16,578 nucleotides of DNA from Lachnospiraceae bacterium UBA3774 (lineage in GTDB: Bacteria; Bacillota; Clostridia; Lachnospirales; Lachnospiraceae). Positions 14,561-16,578 of this stretch are shown piece by piece. The DNA is taken from contig DFFO01000037.1 of NCBI GenBank assembly GCA_002369255.1, positions 1 through 16,578 on the forward strand. The letters are read 5' to 3'. The position numbers were made by a program, and so were the translations under genes. The notes below the pieces were generated by a model that had not been told where the DNA came from, searched no databases, and saw only the letters and a program-made list of their open reading frames with translations. Position 1 is the first letter of the stretch. Each line of letters starts with the position of its first letter.

Positions 14561-15844
14561 CTATGGACAGATCTTTATAAAATCTCCGACTTTTCCCAGA
14601 TCCGCCGGAACGTCAAATCTGACGTATTCCGGGTTTAGTCCCGTAAGATATTTCTTTCCGTTTTTTTCTATTTCTTCTTCGGCAAGCACGATCGTCTCTC
14701 TGCCCCGGTAATACTTTTCAAACTCCGATTTGTTTTTCTCTGACATGGAGCAAAGTATTTCGCTGCGTTTTTGAGCGTCCATTGGACTTACGCGGCCCGG
14801 GAGCCTGCTTGCGGCCGTGCCCTGCCTGAGCGAATACTTGAAAATATGCATCTCATAAAGGCGGATATCTTCAAGGAACCGTCTCGTTGTTTCAAATTCC
14901 CCGTCCGTTTCTCCGGGAAAACCAACAATCACGTCCGTAGTGATAGCCGGATGCTCAAATGCGTCCCGAAGCAGGTCTACCGCCTGTCTGTACTGCTCTG
15001 CGGTATAATGCCTGTTCATACGCTTAAGCGTAGCATCACACCCGCTTTGAAGCGACAGATGAAAATGCGGGCAAAGGTTTTCGACGCGGGACAATTCGTT
15101 TACAAATCCGGGCGTAATGATGCGCGGCTCAAGCGATCCGAGCCGTATGCGGCTTCCCGGCGCCTGCTCTGAGGCTCGTTTTATAAGAGAAAGAAGCCCG
15201 GGGCCCATTTGTCCGTTTTTAACGTCCGTACCATATGAGCTAAGATGTATTCCCGTCAGAACGATTTCTTTTATGCCTCCCGAGACGAGATTGCTTATCT
15301 GCGCCGCCGCCTCGTCCTCTTCAATGCTTCTGACGCGGCCTCTTACGTAAGGTATCAGGCAATAACTGCAAAACTGGTTGCATCCGTCCTGAACCTTTAA
15401 AAAAGCTCTTACCCTTGACTGCGGCACGCCAGGGGTCATGCTTTCAAAGCAGTCCGATTTGCCGATGTTTATATAATCGCTCTTTTTCGCGGTGATCAGT
15501 TCAAAGGCCTTGGATTTTAAATCGTTGCCGATCACGATATCAACGTCGGGATCTTTTTTTACTCTTTCCGGATCGGCCTGAACATAACAGCCCACTGCCG
15601 CAACTATGGCATCAGGATTACGTTTTTTTGCACGATGAAGCATCTGCCTGGACTTTTTGTCCGCGATTCCCGTCACGGTACACGTATTTACGATATAAAT
15701 ATCCGCTTTTTCATCAAAGTCCACGATCCGGTAGCCGTTTTCCTCAAACTGTCTGATCATGGCATTTGTCTCATAAGCGTTGACCTTGCAGCCGAGATTG
15801 TGGAAAGCCACTTTATTCAGTTTTTCATCCGCTTGACTTTTCAT
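14561..15844 (-). CDS. mtaB: tRNA t6A37 methylthiotransferase MtaB
   Basis: A radical SAM methylthiotransferase, 427 residues, that converts t6A37 to ms2t6A37 in ANN-decoding tRNAs. The N-terminal UPF0004 domain has the auxiliary Fe-S cysteines C19 (NLGCKVNAYET), C55 (VNTCTVT) and C86 (GCYVQ). The radical SAM motif is C155-x3-C159-x2-C162 (CNQFCSYCLIPYVRGR). A TIM-barrel core follows, then a short TRAM-like tail. NLGCKVNAYE and NTCTVT point to MtaB over MiaB or RimO. No clear ribosome site precedes ATG 15844; an in-frame GTG at residue 12 is an alternative that would trim an unconserved N-terminus. It is divergent from the HPr-like gene. Confidence 0.94.
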   Translation of the reverse strand: MKSQADEKLNKVAFHNLGCKVNAYETNAMIRQFEENGYRIVDFDEKADIYIVNTCTVTGIADKKSRQMLHRAKKRNPDAIVAAVGCYVQADPERVKKDPDVDIVIGNDLKSKAFELITAKKSDYINIGKSDCFESMTPGVPQSRVRAFLKVQDGCNQFCSYCLIPYVRGRVRSIEEDEAAAQISNLVSGGIKEIVLTGIHLSSYGTDVKNGQMGPGLLSLIKRASEQAPGSRIRLGSLEPRIITPGFVNELSRVENLCPHFHLSLQSGCDATLKRMNRHYTAEQYRQAVDLLRDAFEHPAITTDVIVGFPGETDGEFETTRRFLEDIRLYEMHIFKYSLRQGTAASRLPGRVSPMDAQKRSEILCSMSEKNKSEFEKYYRGRETIVLAEEEIEKNGKKYLTGLNPEYVRFDVPADLGKVGDFIKICP

Positions 15845-15861
15845 TGCTTAAATATTATCAT
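15833..15861 (+). promoter_or_regulatory. Sigma-A promoter of the HPr-like gene
   Basis: -35 TTGACT (15833-15838), a 17-base spacer, and -10 TATCAT (15856-15861). The -35 lies inside the first codons of the divergent mtaB gene. Predicted start is near 15868, about 27 bases before ATG 15895. Confidence 0.7.
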
Positions 15862-15894
15862 AATTTCAGTATTATCTTACGAAAGGAGTACTTC

Positions 15895-16131
15895 ATGCGT
15901 ACAGTTAAAATCAATCTCGGTTCCATTCCCAGAGTTCACGACTTTGTAAATACCATCGCGCTCTTTGACGGCGATTTTGATCTGATCTCGGGCAGATACG
16001 TCATAGACGCAAAGTCCATTATGGGCATTTTCAGTCTCGATCTGTCAAAGCCGGTCGATCTTGCCATTCATTCCGATCAGGAGGCAGATAAAGTCATTGA
16101 GGCTCTCGCTCCCTATATCATCGAGCAGTAA
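15895..16131 (+). CDS. HPr-like protein lacking the phosphoacceptor histidine
   Basis: A 78-residue protein with the HPr fold pattern. The segment VIDAKSIMGIFSLDL (36-50) corresponds to the HPr region around the regulatory serine (S41 equals Ser46), and the C-terminal helix is conserved. A gapless alignment from the SIMG motif places S10 at the position of the active-site His15; the usual GIHARPA loop is replaced by LGSIPRVHDFV. It therefore cannot act as a normal PTS phosphocarrier. Such His-less HPr-like proteins occur in Clostridia, with unknown function. They may be Crh-like regulators, but Crh works through the serine and here the kinase is not in the window. AAAGGAG lies six bases before the ATG. 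It is monocistronic, with its own promoter and terminator. Confidence 0.88.
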   Translation: MRTVKINLGSIPRVHDFVNTIALFDGDFDLISGRYVIDAKSIMGIFSLDLSKPVDLAIHSDQEADKVIEALAPYIIEQ

Positions 16132-16151
16132 TCTTTTGCATATGCATCTCT

Positions 16152-16182
16152 TCCGTCCTTGGCGAAAAGGGCGGATTTTTTT
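16152..16182 (+). terminator. Rho-independent terminator of the HPr-like gene
   Basis: TCCGTCCTT (16152-16160) pairs with AAGGGCGGA (16167-16175), a 9-bp stem with one G-T wobble and a six-base loop. Seven T follow (16176-16182). There is no T run on the other strand, so it serves the plus strand only. Confidence 0.9.
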
Positions 16183-16189
16183 GCGTCAT

Positions 16190-16578
16190 TTACGGGGCGA
16201 CTTCTATAACCTCCGTCTCATCAACGGCCTTTTGGACAAGCTCGTCTATAATGCCGGAAAGCTTTTGCTCGGAGCGTTTTATGATCTCGAGCTTCGGCTT
16301 TGTGACGGGGTGCTTTGCCACAAAGATCGTGCAGCAGTCCTCATAGGGCAGGATAGAGGTCTCATAGGTGCCGATCTTTTTGGACACCTGGACGATCTCT
16401 TCCTTATCGAAGCCGATCAGAGGACGGAAGACGGGCAGTGTGCAGACCTCGTTGGTAACCGCCAGGGCAGCCAGAGTCTGGGACGCAACCTGTCCGATGC
16501 TCTCTCCTGTAATGAGGCCGAGGCATTCGTTTTCTTTCGCAATACGCTCCGCAATGCGCATCATGTAGCGGCGCATGA
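16190..16578 (-). CDS. thiI: tRNA 4-thiouridine synthase ThiI, C-terminal part (5' end outside the window)
   Basis: The C-terminal 129 or so residues of ThiI, which uses ATP and persulfide sulfur to make s4U8 in tRNA and also serves thiamine thiazole synthesis. Seen: the PP-loop domain stretch GLITGESIGQVASQT, VFRPLIGFDKEEIV, and ILPYEDCCTIFVAKHPVTKP with the conserved cysteine region. There is no rhodanese domain after it, as in Gram-positive ThiI, so sulfur probably comes from a dedicated cysteine desulfurase. The Met encoded at 16576 is internal; the frame continues past the window edge. The gene is convergent with the HPr-like gene. Confidence 0.93.
   Translation of the reverse strand, partial: MRRYMMRIAERIAKENECLGLITGESIGQVASQTLAALAVTNEVCTLPVFRPLIGFDKEEIVQVSKKIGTYETSILPYEDCCTIFVAKHPVTKPKLEIIKRSEQKLSGIIDELVQKAVDETEVIEVAP

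Noticed and set aside
16137..16148. TGCATATGCA palindrome
   Set aside because: It is short, sits between a stop codon and a clear terminator, and has no second copy or partner to suggest a function.
1..16578. Mobile element, prophage or CRISPR array
   Set aside because: No transposase, integrase, direct-repeat array or terminal inverted repeats were found; gene order and motifs are housekeeping.

Overview
The window looks like a chromosomal housekeeping segment of a Firmicute, most likely a class Clostridia (gut-type) organism of moderate GC. Evidence: Gram-positive style AAGGAG/GGAGG ribosome binding sites, sigma-A promoters, a Bacillus-type SOS (LexA) box, a YolD + Y-family polymerase pair, the plsX-acpP-rnc-smc-ftsY order, a rhodanese-less ThiI, and DUF5685, DUF4234 and DUF2752 proteins. 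No insertion sequence, prophage, CRISPR array or rRNA is visible. Genus-level placement is not possible by eye.

Layout. Positions 1-80 hold the 5' end of a minus-strand tRNA (probably tRNA-Ser) with its promoter. Positions 144-1870 (minus) are an SOS-type mutagenesis operon: a UmuC/DinB-like polymerase followed by YolD, with a LexA box placed exactly between the -35 and -10. Positions 1874-3705 (minus) are glnS with its own promoter and terminator. Positions 3820-5917 (plus) are a three-gene operon of little-known function: a membrane zinc-ribbon protein, a DUF5685 protein and a J-domain/TPR protein with a cysteine-rich tail ending in CC. A convergent C39-like papain-fold protein follows (5933-6529, minus), and divergent from it is a zinc-ribbon/DUF4234 plus DUF2752 membrane pair (6628-7517, plus).

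Positions 7550-14495 (minus) are the conserved lipid/RNA/chromosome/secretion block plsX-acpP-rnc-smc-ftsY with rpiB at its end. Upstream of it lies mtaB, a tRNA methylthiotransferase (14561-15844). A divergent gene encodes a small HPr-like protein that lacks the phosphorylatable histidine (15895-16131, plus). The window ends inside the C-terminal half of thiI (minus).

Working together: the core block couples phospholipid initiation (PlsX), the acyl carrier (ACP), RNA processing (RNase III), chromosome organisation (SMC) and co-translational targeting (FtsY). Tight spacing, including a TAATG stop/start between smc and ftsY, supports co-transcription. The least explained part is the 3857-5876 operon. 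DUF5685 carries aspartate-rich motifs that resemble isoprenoid-synthase metal sites, and the adjacent J-protein ends in a cysteine cluster. That combination is the best candidate here for an undescribed system, but the link is inference.
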